Source: Candidatus Hydrogenedentota bacterium (lineage in GTDB: Bacteria; Hydrogenedentota; Hydrogenedentia; Hydrogenedentales; JAEUWI01). Taken from it: DNA of 64,000 nt. Position numbers and translations under genes: made by a program. Positions 1 through 8,702 of this stretch are shown in pieces. Under the pieces are notes generated by a model that was not told the DNA's origin, did not search any database, and saw only the letters and a list, made by a program, of their open reading frames with translations. Position 1 is the stretch's first letter. Each line of letters opens with the position of its first letter. The stretch covers positions 1 through 64,000 of the forward strand of contig JACPGE010000061.1 of assembly GCA_016182605.1 (NCBI GenBank), read 5' to 3'.

Positions 1-586
1 TGAGCGACCCGGAAGAATCGAACCCAGAGCAAGGAAAAGACGGCCGAAAAACTACCAGCTACTAACCAAACCAAGACGGGAATTCGTCGAAACACCCCAC
101 AGAGGAAAGAAAAGGGGCCTTAAGTAAGTGCCATTCGGGACAGCCCCCTTGTTCCTCACTGCGTTCGAGATAACGGCGCATTCGAGGGGGCTGTCCCCGC
201 CGGGTGTGCACCTCCTTGATTACGCAGCACCGTCGTGCACCGGCGAGGGGCTGTCCCCGTAAGTCATTCGAGAGAGCTGTCCCCGGCGCGGCGGTTCGTG
301 TGCAAACCGCGCGGTTTGCCCAGCAATCCCTGCGCTCGGCGAGCGAAGGGCTACTTGGGCGCGGCGCCTGCGGAATCGCGCATCAATGCCTCTGGGGTAG
401 CAAGCATCGATGTTTCTGGAGTAGCACGTCGCTCGACGAGCGTCGTGATTGGCGCGTCAACACGCACCGCCTGCCCCATGCAAAGACGGCCCCGGAAAAG
501 CCCCGGGGACCGTCCTCTGCCCGAGTTTCACGCGGGTTAGGGGCTGTTTCTTTGACTACACCGGCGATTTAAGGTAGCTTTAAGGT
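1..586. repeat. Non-coding, repeat-rich left edge
   Basis: No convincing gene lies here; the open frames only translate repeats. The word GGGACAGCCCCC (137-148) is the exact reverse complement of GGGGGCTGTCCC (186-197), and two more copies of the GGCTGTCCCC core lie at about 247-258 and 275-284. A perfect 18-bp palindrome, GCAAACCGC/GCGGTTTGC, sits at 302-319. The 17-mer CGCTCGGCGAGCGAAGG (333-349) recurs at 5723-5739, and a GTAGCACG/GCTCG/CGAGCG/CGTG hairpin at 421-447 has a relative at 5763-5790. The window begins with TGA, but no upstream gene can be inferred from that. Confidence 0.7.
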
Positions 587-2590
587 ATGTTTGTACGTAT
601 GCGACAGGACCGGTGGCGTTGCTTTGGGGCTGTGCCACTGTGCGCGGCGTTGCTCCTGCCCGGAGTGCCTGCCGTTGCCGAAGACGCCGTCTACGAAGCT
701 CAGATCCGGCCCCTGGTGCAGGCCTACTGCGTGGAATGCCACAACGCGGAGAAGACCAAGGGCGATCTGAACCTGGCGCGTTTCGAGACGCACGCGTCTG
801 TGGTCGAGGCCATCGCCATCTGGCAGCGCGCGGGCAAGCGGGCACAAGAAGGCGAGATGCCGCCCAAGAAAGCCCCCCAACCCACGCCAGAAGAACGGAA
901 GGCGCTCGTGGAGTGGATCAGCGCCTTGCAGGCGGATAACCAGGCCTGCAACCAGGTTGCGAGCGAGGCCTCCGCAAGCTGGTATCCCGGCTATGTGATG
1001 AGCCGCCGCCTGAACCGCCAGGAATATGAAAACACCGTCTCCGATCTCCTCGGCATGGATCTGGAACTGGCCCCGCTCTTCCCCGCCGATGGCGCCGGTG
1101 GCGAAGGCTTCGACAACGACGGCAGCGCCCTCTTCCTCTCCGCCATTCAGGTGGAGAAATACTTGCAGGCTGCGGACTACGCCGTTGAAGAGGCGTTCTC
1201 CGGCAAGCCAGAGAAGAACCGCGCATCGAAACGCCCCGCTTCAGGATTGCAACAGGACAAACCAGATCGAGCCGCGCGCGCGTTACGGATTCCCACGGCG
1301 CCGCGGCGCGGCGCAAGCGAACAGGACGCGGCCGCTCAAGCCATCGCCGCCTTCGCGGAGCGCGCGTGGCGCAGGCCACTGGATGCGGAAGAACTCCCAC
1401 GGCTGGTGGCGCTCTTTGAGAAAGCGCGCGATGAAGGCAAGCGCTTCGAGGACGCACTAAAGTTCGTCTTCAAGGCCGTGCTCGTATCACCCCACTTCAT
1501 CTTCCTCGCGGAACCCGAGCCGGAAGCCATAGGGGAATACGAACTGGGTGGTTATCCCCTCGCTTCGCGCATCTCCTACTTCCTGTGGGGCTCCCTGCCC
1601 GACGAAGAGTTGCGGGAACGCGCCGCCTCGGGCGCGCTGAACAATCCCGATGAGTTGCGCTATCAGGTGCAGCGCATGCTGCGCGATCCCAGGTCGGAAG
1701 CACTCGGCGAGATCTTCGCCACGCAATGGCTCGGCATTGTGCAACTCGGCGAAACCACCAAGCCTGACAAAAACGAGTTTCCCGAGTTCGACGCTGTGCT
1801 CGCGCAGGACATGCGCCGCGAGGCCGTGCTCTACTTCCACCGCATTGTCTCCGAGGATCGCAGCCTCCTCGAGCTCATTGATGCGAAGTACACCTACGTC
1901 AACGAACGGCTCGCCGCCATCTACGGCATTCCGGACGTCACCGGGGAGGAGCTGCGCCTGGCCGAATTCGACGATCCCAACCGCGGCGGCGTGATGGGCA
2001 TGGCCGCCGTACTCACGGCCACTTCACATCCCCTGCGCACGAGCCCCGTTTTGCGCGGCAAATGGGTGCTCGAACAGATCCTGGGAGATCGTGTTCCGCC
2101 ACCCCCGCCCAACGTGCCCAGTCTCGGCGAGGAAGACAGGCATCCCGAAGGCCTTTCCATGCGTCAGCGCATGGAGGCGCACCGCGAGAATCCAGAGTGC
2201 GCCTCGTGCCACGCACGCATGGACCCCATCGGCTTCGGCCTGGAGAACTTCGACCCTATCGGACGCTGGCGCACGGAGCAGGCGGGGCACCCCATCGATG
2301 CCACGGGCGAACTGCCCTCGGGCGAACGCTTCGACGGCCCCCAGGCGCTGAAGACCATTTTGATGAACCGGAAAGACGAATTTGCCCGCAATCTCACCCG
2401 GAAAATGTTAGGCTATGCCCTCGGCCGCTCCCTGACCAACTACGACAATTGCGTGATCGACGATTGCATGAAGGCACTGCAGGAAAGCAACTATGCGCCG
2501 TCGGCACTCTTCACAGAAATCGTCTTGAGTTATCCGTTCCGCCACCGGTACAGTGGGGGACATCTGGAAACCGAGGTAACCGCCAAATGA
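587..2590 (+). CDS. DUF1592-family cytochrome-like protein (planctomycete type)
   Basis: A 667-aa exported protein with an N-terminal signal (hydrophobic stretch about residues 12-30 ending near PAVAED). Domain order by recognition: an N-terminal cytochrome-like segment with a CVECH haem-binding motif near residue 48, DUF1587 (RLNRQEYENTVSDLLG), DUF1595, DUF1592 (RISYFLWGSLPDEEL), DUF1588 with a second CxxCH (CASCH, near residue 541), and C-terminal DUF1585. This arrangement is typical of planctomycetes and relatives; function is unproven, with periplasmic redox chemistry usually inferred. The spacer between DUF1587 and DUF1595 is short, lacking the longer insert seen in many relatives. Its TGA overlaps the ATG of the next gene, implying translational coupling. 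A start at 599 is possible. Confidence 0.88.
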   Translation: MFVRMRQDRWRCFGAVPLCAALLLPGVPAVAEDAVYEAQIRPLVQAYCVECHNAEKTKGDLNLARFETHASVVEAIAIWQRAGKRAQEGEMPPKKAPQPTPEERKALVEWISALQADNQACNQVASEASASWYPGYVMSRRLNRQEYENTVSDLLGMDLELAPLFPADGAGGEGFDNDGSALFLSAIQVEKYLQAADYAVEEAFSGKPEKNRASKRPASGLQQDKPDRAARALRIPTAPRRGASEQDAAAQAIAAFAERAWRRPLDAEELPRLVALFEKARDEGKRFEDALKFVFKAVLVSPHFIFLAEPEPEAIGEYELGGYPLASRISYFLWGSLPDEELRERAASGALNNPDELRYQVQRMLRDPRSEALGEIFATQWLGIVQLGETTKPDKNEFPEFDAVLAQDMRREAVLYFHRIVSEDRSLLELIDAKYTYVNERLAAIYGIPDVTGEELRLAEFDDPNRGGVMGMAAVLTATSHPLRTSPVLRGKWVLEQILGDRVPPPPPNVPSLGEEDRHPEGLSMRQRMEAHRENPECASCHARMDPIGFGLENFDPIGRWRTEQAGHPIDATGELPSGERFDGPQALKTILMNRKDEFARNLTRKMLGYALGRSLTNYDNCVIDDCMKALQESNYAPSALFTEIVLSYPFRHRYSGGHLETEVTAK

Positions 2591-3948
2591 GTTCTTCCCG
2601 GCAATTTTCACGCCGCACCCTGTTGCGTGGCATGGGCGCCGCCATGGCCCTGCCCCTGCTCGACGCCATGGCCCCCGCCACAGCGCGCGCCGCCACCATG
2701 AAGGCGAAGGCGCCCGTGCGCATGGCCTGCATCTATTTCCCGAATGGCGTCTCCCTCAAAGACTGGGTGCCGGAAGCCGGCGGCACGGACTACACCCTGC
2801 CCTATTCGCTCGAACCCCTGGCGGACTTCAAGAGCGCCATCAACGTCTTCTCCGGCCTGGACAAAGCCGCGAGCCACCAGGGTGACGGCCACTACGCGAA
2901 GACGGCCAACTTCCTCACCGGGAAGCCCGTCACGAAGACCACCGGCAAGGACATCAGCGCGGGCGGCATCTCCATGGACCAGCTCGCCGCAAGCCAGTTG
3001 GGCCACCTCACACCGCTGCCCTCGCTGGAATTGGGGATTGACCCGGTTATCTCCGGAATCGACAGCAACGTGGGCTACACGCGGCTCTACGGCTCCTACA
3101 TCTCGTGGCGCACGCCCAACCTGCCGGTCGCGAAAGAAATCAATCCGCGCTTCGTCTATGAGCGTCTCTTCGGCGAAAAAGATGCCGGGGGCAAGCGCGC
3201 CCAGAAACGCAAAGGCGCCGAATTCCAAAGCCTGCTCGACCTCGCGCTCGACGATGCAAAGCGCCTCCGGGGTCAACTGGGCCGGGACGATCAGGTGAAG
3301 CTGGACGAGTACCTGGAATCGGTGCACGCGGTGGAGAAGCGCATCGCCTTCTCCATGAACAAGGATCCGCGCGCGTGGAAGCCGGAAACCGCAGCCACGG
3401 TACCGGCGCGCCCGGAAGAAAAAGTGCCCGAGGACATCCAGGAGCACGTGAAGCTCATGCTCGACCTCATGGTGCTGGCCTTCCAGACCGACTCCACGCG
3501 GGTGCTCTCCTTCATGTTCGCGAACGACGTGTCCGGCCGCAATTTCTCCTTCCTGCCCGGGGTCTCCGGGGGACACCACGACATGTCCCACCACGAGAAC
3601 AAGGAGGAGAAGATCCTGCAATACCGCGAGATCACGAAGTGGCACACCCAGCAACTGGCCTATTTCCTGGGCCAGCTCCGTGCCATTCCCGAGGGCGAGG
3701 GCACCCTGCTGGACAATTCCATGATCCTATTCGGCTCCAGCATCTCCGACGGCAACAGCCACAATCCCGCGAACCTGCCCATCATCGTGGCGGGCAATGC
3801 AGGCGGCGCCTTGAAGACCGGGCAGCACATCGCAAGCCCGGCGAAGACGCCCCTGTGCAATCTGTACTCCACCATGCTCGGCGCCATGGGCGTGGAACAC
3901 GAAGCCTTTGGAGACAGCACGGGACCGCTCAAAGAGATTGTTACCTGA
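2587..3948 (+). CDS. DUF1552-family Tat-exported protein
   Basis: A 453-aa protein starting at the ATG that overlaps the upstream stop (ATGA). The N-terminus carries a twin-arginine signal, SRRTLLRG, followed by a hydrophobic stretch ending in TARAA, so it is probably exported folded. The body matches DUF1552 as I recognise it (IYFPNGVSLKDWVP near the start; SGLDKAASHQGDGHY; a late DNSMILFGSSISDGN motif). The family resembles DUF1501/sulfatase-like alpha/beta folds, but no reaction is established. DUF1592 and DUF1552 genes are usually neighbours in planctomycetes and related phyla, so the two products probably act together in the periplasm. The gene ends 28 nt before a convergent gene. Confidence 0.87.
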   Translation: MSSSRQFSRRTLLRGMGAAMALPLLDAMAPATARAATMKAKAPVRMACIYFPNGVSLKDWVPEAGGTDYTLPYSLEPLADFKSAINVFSGLDKAASHQGDGHYAKTANFLTGKPVTKTTGKDISAGGISMDQLAASQLGHLTPLPSLELGIDPVISGIDSNVGYTRLYGSYISWRTPNLPVAKEINPRFVYERLFGEKDAGGKRAQKRKGAEFQSLLDLALDDAKRLRGQLGRDDQVKLDEYLESVHAVEKRIAFSMNKDPRAWKPETAATVPARPEEKVPEDIQEHVKLMLDLMVLAFQTDSTRVLSFMFANDVSGRNFSFLPGVSGGHHDMSHHENKEEKILQYREITKWHTQQLAYFLGQLRAIPEGEGTLLDNSMILFGSSISDGNSHNPANLPIIVAGNAGGALKTGQHIASPAKTPLCNLYSTMLGAMGVEHEAFGDSTGPLKEIVT

Positions 3949-3976
3949 GTCGGGGACGTCCTGTCCCGGCGCGGAC

Positions 3977-4879
3977 TCAGTACCCTTCCGATCCCCCACC
4001 GGCGGCCACTTTGGCCATGCGCGCCGCATACGCAATGTAGGTGGCCCCGCCCGCAAGCGCGCCGCTTAGAAGCACACTGACGAAGAAGGCTTTCCAGGAG
4101 CGCTGGGGCCAGGCCGCGGGAAGCGATGCCGCAACGCTCGCGAAGGGCGCCAGCGCCAGCAGTATCGCGGTCCAGCCCGGCAGCGTGCTGTAGAAATACC
4201 CGTGCCCGATGAGGCTCAGGTAGAACACGTAAAAGACCGTGACGCCCGGGCCCGCCAACGTAAAGCGCTTCGAAATCCAGGACACCACGACTGCCGCCCC
4301 CATCATGCTCACGAGCATCGCGGAGAGCTGACCCAGGAACGCGCTGTACGAAAGCAGCATGGAGCCGAAGAGCCCCATGGCGCCCAGCATGCCCGCGATC
4401 GGCGCCGAAGCCCCGCCCTGACGCCGCGCGGCATGGGAGAGGGCCTCACTCGCCAACAAGACCAGCACGGCAAAGACAGCCAGCCACAACACGCTCACGG
4501 GCACGCTCCAGGTGTGCTTCATAAGCACCTGACTCTGCAGTGCCCCGCCGATCAGGGCAAGCGCCGCCACCACGGCCATCCGCGGCCCGCGCTTCGCTTC
4601 GAGCAACGCCACACCATAGCCCAGTACCGCCCAGGCAATGGCCAGTAGCGCCAGCCATTGCGAAGCGGTCTTTGCCGGAAAAGGGGGCCAGCCCGCCAGC
4701 TTGAGGTAGCCCAGCAGCAGGCCCACCCCAAGGGCCAGCGCGAGGCTTGCGTGCTGAATTGGGGTGGGCGATTCATGTTCTGCCGGCGCGGTGCGCCACG
4801 GCCCCCAAACGGCCAGCCAGAGGATTCCGGCAAAAAACGCCGGCCCCAGTATCGGAATAATTACCTCATTGAGCAGCAT
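3977..4879 (-). CDS. Polytopic membrane protein of unknown function
   Basis: A 300-aa protein made almost entirely of hydrophobic segments, about nine or ten predicted transmembrane helices, with short polar loops such as the basic SHAARRQGG and SKRF. No family is recognised. The ATG at 4879 has a good ribosome-binding site (AAAGGAA, 6-nt spacer). It lies 16 nt downstream of the yceI-family gene on the same strand, so the two are probably co-transcribed. The function cannot be given; a role linked to the YceI-family lipid-binding protein is only a guess from position. Confidence 0.7.
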   Translation of the reverse strand: MLLNEVIIPILGPAFFAGILWLAVWGPWRTAPAEHESPTPIQHASLALALGVGLLLGYLKLAGWPPFPAKTASQWLALLAIAWAVLGYGVALLEAKRGPRMAVVAALALIGGALQSQVLMKHTWSVPVSVLWLAVFAVLVLLASEALSHAARRQGGASAPIAGMLGAMGLFGSMLLSYSAFLGQLSAMLVSMMGAAVVVSWISKRFTLAGPGVTVFYVFYLSLIGHGYFYSTLPGWTAILLALAPFASVAASLPAAWPQRSWKAFFVSVLLSGALAGGATYIAYAARMAKVAAGGGSEGY

Positions 4880-4895
4880 GACCGTTTCCTTTGGG

Positions 4896-5468
4896 TTACT
4901 TGGTGGCTTCGATCGCTATGGTGAGTTCGACTTCATCGCCCACCATCGGGATTCCATACGTCATGCCGAAATCCGAACGCTTGATGTTCAGCTTCGCTTC
5001 CAGCCCAAGCAGCGCCTCGCCATCGCGGCCCGTGCCGGTGCCAAGGTACGCCACCTTCGCCGTCACGCTCTTCGTCGTGCCCAGCAGCGTCAAATCACCC
5101 GTGATCTCATATTCCGTGTCGCTGATCTTCTTCGCCGACGTGCTCGCGAACGTAATCACGGGAAACTGCTTCGCGTTGAAGAAATCCGGCCCCTTCAGGT
5201 GCTCGTCGCGGTCCGCGTTATACGAGTTCACACTGTCCGCCTTCACTTCGATATTCACCTTGCTGTTCAGGGGCTCCGCCTCGTCCACGGAAACCGTGCC
5301 CGAGATGCCTGTGAAGACCCCATACGAGTTGCTGACCTGATTGTGGCCGATCTTGTAACCCACTACCGAGTGGACGGCGTCCACGGTAAAGACCTCCGCC
5401 GCACGCGCGGCCGGCAACACCAGCACAGTCATAAGTAGCGACAGAACAACGGTTTGTAAGATTTTCAC
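4896..5468 (-). CDS. YceI-family periplasmic lipid-binding-like protein
   Basis: A 190-aa protein of the YceI family: a signal peptide (LLMTVLVLPAARAAE) then the lipocalin-like barrel, with FTVDAVHSVVGYKIGH, FFNAKQFPVITF and DLTLLGTTKSV in the expected order. Family members bind isoprenoid or other amphiphilic ligands in the periplasm; the ligand here is unknown. I chose the GTG at 5468 because GAGGAG lies 9 nt upstream and the next codons start a normal signal peptide; a longer ATG-initiated frame up to 5600 would add an unlikely basic leader. It is the first gene of a probable two-gene operon with the membrane protein downstream. Confidence 0.87.
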   Translation of the reverse strand: MKILQTVVLSLLMTVLVLPAARAAEVFTVDAVHSVVGYKIGHNQVSNSYGVFTGISGTVSVDEAEPLNSKVNIEVKADSVNSYNADRDEHLKGPDFFNAKQFPVITFASTSAKKISDTEYEITGDLTLLGTTKSVTAKVAYLGTGTGRDGEALLGLEAKLNIKRSDFGMTYGIPMVGDEVELTIAIEATK

Positions 5469-6628
5469 TGCACAGTTCTCCTCAATTTGATCGTTGAAAC
5501 AACTATTGGTCCGCACCTGTATTCTCCACATCGGCCGTTTCAGGTACAAGCTCCTCCGCCTCCATTCAGTCGAACCGTATCCCAATTGCTTGCATGCCAC
5601 CCGCTTCGCCCCGTACCACGCGCCCCGCTACCTTCTCGCGTGACATCGAGTACGGATGCGGCTTGCAAGACTTTCTGCGTGTTTCGTGGGGTTCGGGCGG
5701 GTGCTTCGACGCGGAATGCCTACGCTCGGCGAGCGAAGGCCTACTGGAGTGGCGACTAAAAGGTAGCACGCTGCTCGCCGAGCGGCGTGTGCTATTCCGC
5801 GTGGGCGGCCCAAGGGAAGCACCGGCACGCGGAGCAGCCGCGGCCACCAGCGTGCGGCGTGAGCAACAAGGCCCGGTATTTTCTCGAAGAATGCAAGGCC
5901 TTCTCATCTTATCTATTCACTGACACTCCTCCGGAGCTGAGGACAAGGGCGCGGCGGCCTGCCCGTTGGCGTGGACGTGTGGGACGGCCCGGGCTATGAC
6001 TACTACTACCTTGTGGCGATCTGGCGAGCCAAACGCTGTACCTGCCTACGTATTCACATCCGGTATGCTGTACACAGGTAGCGAATCAATTCAAGACCAC
6101 CACATATAGACGCTGAATGGATCTTGGACGTTCCGTCCGTGTCCCACAAAGGATCTTGGACATTCTTGTCCGAGTCTTTCCTGGAAGCTCTCGGATATTC
6201 CGGGGTATCCCCGCAGTCGCGTTCCAAGGCGCTGCGGAGCCCCAAGGCCTTCGGCACGCCCGGTATAATCCGACGTCCCTTTCGCTTGTTTGTCTTCGTT
6301 TCCCCATCCTCGCACAGACCTGCTCGGACAGGAATGTCCAAGATCCTTTGATCAAAATTACTGTACCAAGTTTGTTCGTGGATAGAGCGCATATATCGAA
6401 TCCATCCGAACAGGTCTTGTTAGATTTATTTTGGCGCGAGGCCTAAGTGCGCTGAGAATAGCCGCTTAACAATAGCGGGTCGTTTCCGGGGCACAATTTT
6501 GCTATACTTTTGCCTTGGTCGGGAGGATCTTGCGCCGGTGCGTGCGCCGTTCAGGCAAGCCGGTGAACCCCAAGTGAGTCCGGGGCGGGATTCCCGCGCC
6601 CGTCATCCGCAAGCAGAAGGTAATCGCC
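5469..6628. repeat. Non-coding interval with two repeat groups
   Basis: No gene is credible in this 1.1-kb gap. The 5720-5800 part repeats motifs of the left window edge: the 17-mer CGCTCGGCGAGCGAAGG at 5723-5739, and a GTAGCACG...CGTGTGCTA imperfect palindrome around 5763-5794. The 6119-6349 part carries GGATCTTGGAC words, described separately. A TATACT hexamer at 6503-6508 may be the -10 box for the transketolase gene, but no good -35 accompanies it. The GC-rich leader at 6530-6625 can form hairpins such as GGGGCGGG/CCCGCGCCC and matches no riboswitch I know. Confidence 0.6.
6119..6349. repeat. Inverted and direct GGATCTTGGAC repeats
   Basis: The 27-nt segment at 6148-6174 (AAAGGATCTTGGACATTC then TTGTCCGAG) is the reverse complement of 6323-6349 with a single mismatch. 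A partial direct copy, GGATCTTGGACGTTCCGTCC, lies at 6119-6138. Each copy contains its own small palindrome (GGACG-TTC-CGTCC, GGAC-ATTCTT-GTCC, GGACA-GGAA-TGTCC). The roughly 150 nt between the long arms shows no coding signal. Short open frames here only translate the repeat words. Confidence 0.8.
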
Positions 6629-8524
6629 ATGAGCTTTCCCATCGACGTCCAGCAATACAAGCCCGTTGCCATCGATCCCAAACAGGCGGGCATCACGCCG
6701 GAGCAGAAGCAGCAACTGCTCACGAACATTCAGACGGTGAAAGACACCATTGTGTTCTTCACGGCTGTGGCGGGCATCCGCGGCTTCGGCGGCCACACGG
6801 GCGGCGCCTACAGCATCGTCCCCGAAGTGCTCATTGCCGATGCCTTCATGAAGGGCAGCAAGAATATCTATCCCGTCTACTTCGACGAAGGCGGCCACCG
6901 CGTCGCGATTCAATACGCCATGTCCGCGTTCAACGGCGAGATGCCCTTCGAAAAACTGTTGCAGTACCGCGCCGCGGGTGAAGGCCTCTACGGCCACCCG
7001 GAGATCGAGCCGGAACTCGGCGTGAAGTTCGCCTCCGGACGCCTGGGCCACATGTGGCCCTTTGTCAATGGCGTCGCCATGGCCCACCCGGAAAAGGTGG
7101 TCTTCATGTTCGGCTCGGACGGCTCGCAGATGGAAGGCAACGACGCGGAGGCGGCGCGGCTCGCCGTGGCGCAAAAGCTCAATGTGAAGATCGCAATCGA
7201 CGACAACAACGTAACCATCTCCGGCCACCCCGCGGACTACCTCCCCGGCTATGACATCGCGAAGACGCTCGCAGGCCACGGCCTGCTGGTCGACACGGGT
7301 GACGGCGAAGATTTCGACGCGCTCTTTGCGCGCATGCACAAGGCCGTGAACACCCCCGGCCCCGTGGCGCTGATCAACCGGCGGAAAATGGCGCCAGGCA
7401 TCCCCGGCATCGAAGGCACCCACGCCGGCCACGATGTCGTCGGCAAAGACGCCGCGATCGCCTACCTCACCATTCACGGCCTGACCGACGCCATCGCCCA
7501 TCTCGAAAACGTGAAAAAGACCTCCGTGTCCATGGCCTACACCGGCAGCACGAAGGAATCGGGCAGCAACCGCACGGAATTCGGCAACATCGTCAACGGC
7601 ATTCTCGACACGATCCCCGCCGCGGAACGAAAGCACCGCGTGCTGGTGGTCGATTCCGATCTGGAAGGATCCACCGGCCTCAAGGGCATTCGCGTCGCCC
7701 ATCCAGACGTGTGCATCAACGGCGGCGTGCAGGAGCGCGGCAACTTCAGCGCAGCCGCGGGCTTCGGCTCCATGCCGGGCAAGCAGGGCATCTTCAGCAC
7801 CTTCTCCGCCTTCCTCGAAATGATCATCTCCGAGGCGACGATGGCGCGGCTGAACCACGCCAATGTCATCTGCCACTTCTCCCACGCCGGCGTGGACGAA
7901 ATCGCCGACAACACCTGCCACTACGGCATCAACATCTGGCTCGCGCACAGCGCCATTCAAGAAGGCGACAAGACCCGCCTCTACTTCGCCGCGGACGCCG
8001 GCCAGCTCAAGAGCATGGTCGAAACCATCTTCTTCGACGAAGGCGTCCGCTACGTCTTCACCACCCGCAGCAAGGTGCCCTTCATCCTGAACGATACGGG
8101 CGAGCGCTACTACGGCGCGGACTACCAATTCGTACCCGGAAAAGACGAAGTCATCCGCAAGGGCAGCGCCGGCTACGTGATTAGCTACGGCGAAATGCTC
8201 TACCGCGCCATCGACGCCGTCGACCGCGCCCGGGAAGCCGGCATCGACGTGGGCCTCATCAACAAGCCGACACTCAACGTGATCGACGAAGCCTCCCTGA
8301 AGACCGTGGGCGCAGCACCCTTCGCCCTGGTGGTGGAAGCGCAGAACGCCAACAACGGCCTCGGCAGCCGCTACGGCTCCTGGCTCCTCGAACGCGGCCT
8401 GGCGCCCAAATACGCCGTGATGGCCGTGGCCAAGAACGGTGCCGGCGGTATCGAAGAACACGTCCCGCACCAGGGTCTCGATCCCGACAGCATCCTGGCA
8501 AAAATCAAGACCCTCGCGAAATAA
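6629..8524 (+). CDS. tkt: Transketolase-like thiamine-diphosphate enzyme
   Basis: A 631-aa protein with transketolase domain order: N-terminal ThDP/Mg-binding domain, pyrimidine-binding domain and C-terminal domain. The ThDP motif is seen as GSDGSQMEGNDAEAA followed 30 residues later by DDNNVTISG. GFGGHTGGAYS corresponds to the SGHPG region, and GGVQERGNFSAAAGF to the region holding the catalytic glutamate. Length fits transketolase, but several signature stretches depart from the classical enzyme, so substrate preference could differ. Classical role: two-carbon ketol transfer in the pentose phosphate pathway. The ATG has AGAAGG 8 nt upstream. A strong hairpin terminator follows at 8548-8580, so it is probably monocistronic. 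Confidence 0.82.
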   Translation: MSFPIDVQQYKPVAIDPKQAGITPEQKQQLLTNIQTVKDTIVFFTAVAGIRGFGGHTGGAYSIVPEVLIADAFMKGSKNIYPVYFDEGGHRVAIQYAMSAFNGEMPFEKLLQYRAAGEGLYGHPEIEPELGVKFASGRLGHMWPFVNGVAMAHPEKVVFMFGSDGSQMEGNDAEAARLAVAQKLNVKIAIDDNNVTISGHPADYLPGYDIAKTLAGHGLLVDTGDGEDFDALFARMHKAVNTPGPVALINRRKMAPGIPGIEGTHAGHDVVGKDAAIAYLTIHGLTDAIAHLENVKKTSVSMAYTGSTKESGSNRTEFGNIVNGILDTIPAAERKHRVLVVDSDLEGSTGLKGIRVAHPDVCINGGVQERGNFSAAAGFGSMPGKQGIFSTFSAFLEMIISEATMARLNHANVICHFSHAGVDEIADNTCHYGINIWLAHSAIQEGDKTRLYFAADAGQLKSMVETIFFDEGVRYVFTTRSKVPFILNDTGERYYGADYQFVPGKDEVIRKGSAGYVISYGEMLYRAIDAVDRAREAGIDVGLINKPTLNVIDEASLKTVGAAPFALVVEAQNANNGLGSRYGSWLLERGLAPKYAVMAVAKNGAGGIEEHVPHQGLDPDSILAKIKTLAK

Positions 8525-8547
8525 GCACCCCTCCACGCCACACCCAA

Positions 8548-8580
8548 CCGGAGAGCGGGCCCCGCGCCCCTCTCCGGTTT
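8548..8580 (+). terminator. Rho-independent terminator after tkt
   Basis: CCGGAGAG (8548-8555) pairs perfectly with CTCTCCGG (8570-8577), with GC-rich additional pairing inside the loop, followed by TTT. It lies 24 nt after the stop codon. Confidence 0.65.
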
Positions 8581-8702
8581 CCGTTTGTGCGCCCGGGGCG
8601 AAAAAACGGGGGGCTTCATCGTGCGTGGGTTCGGCATCTTGGAATCTTTGGCGCTGCCAGGTCGCGATTCCGTTCAAACGGGCGTTGTGATACCATCTAA
8701 TC

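Noticed and set aside
204-572. Short open frames at the left edge
   Set aside because: They translate the palindromic repeats, have no convincing ribosome-binding site and match no known protein.
6054-6392. 112-codon minus-strand frame
   Set aside because: Its residues merely translate the inverted GGATCTTGGAC repeat words; no start signal or domain.
6510-6628. Riboswitch in the transketolase leader
   Set aside because: The leader is GC-rich with hairpins and shows a vague GGTGAA...TCCGGGGCGG similarity to cobalamin-type elements, but core conserved bases do not line up, and no thiamine (TPP) element motif is present.
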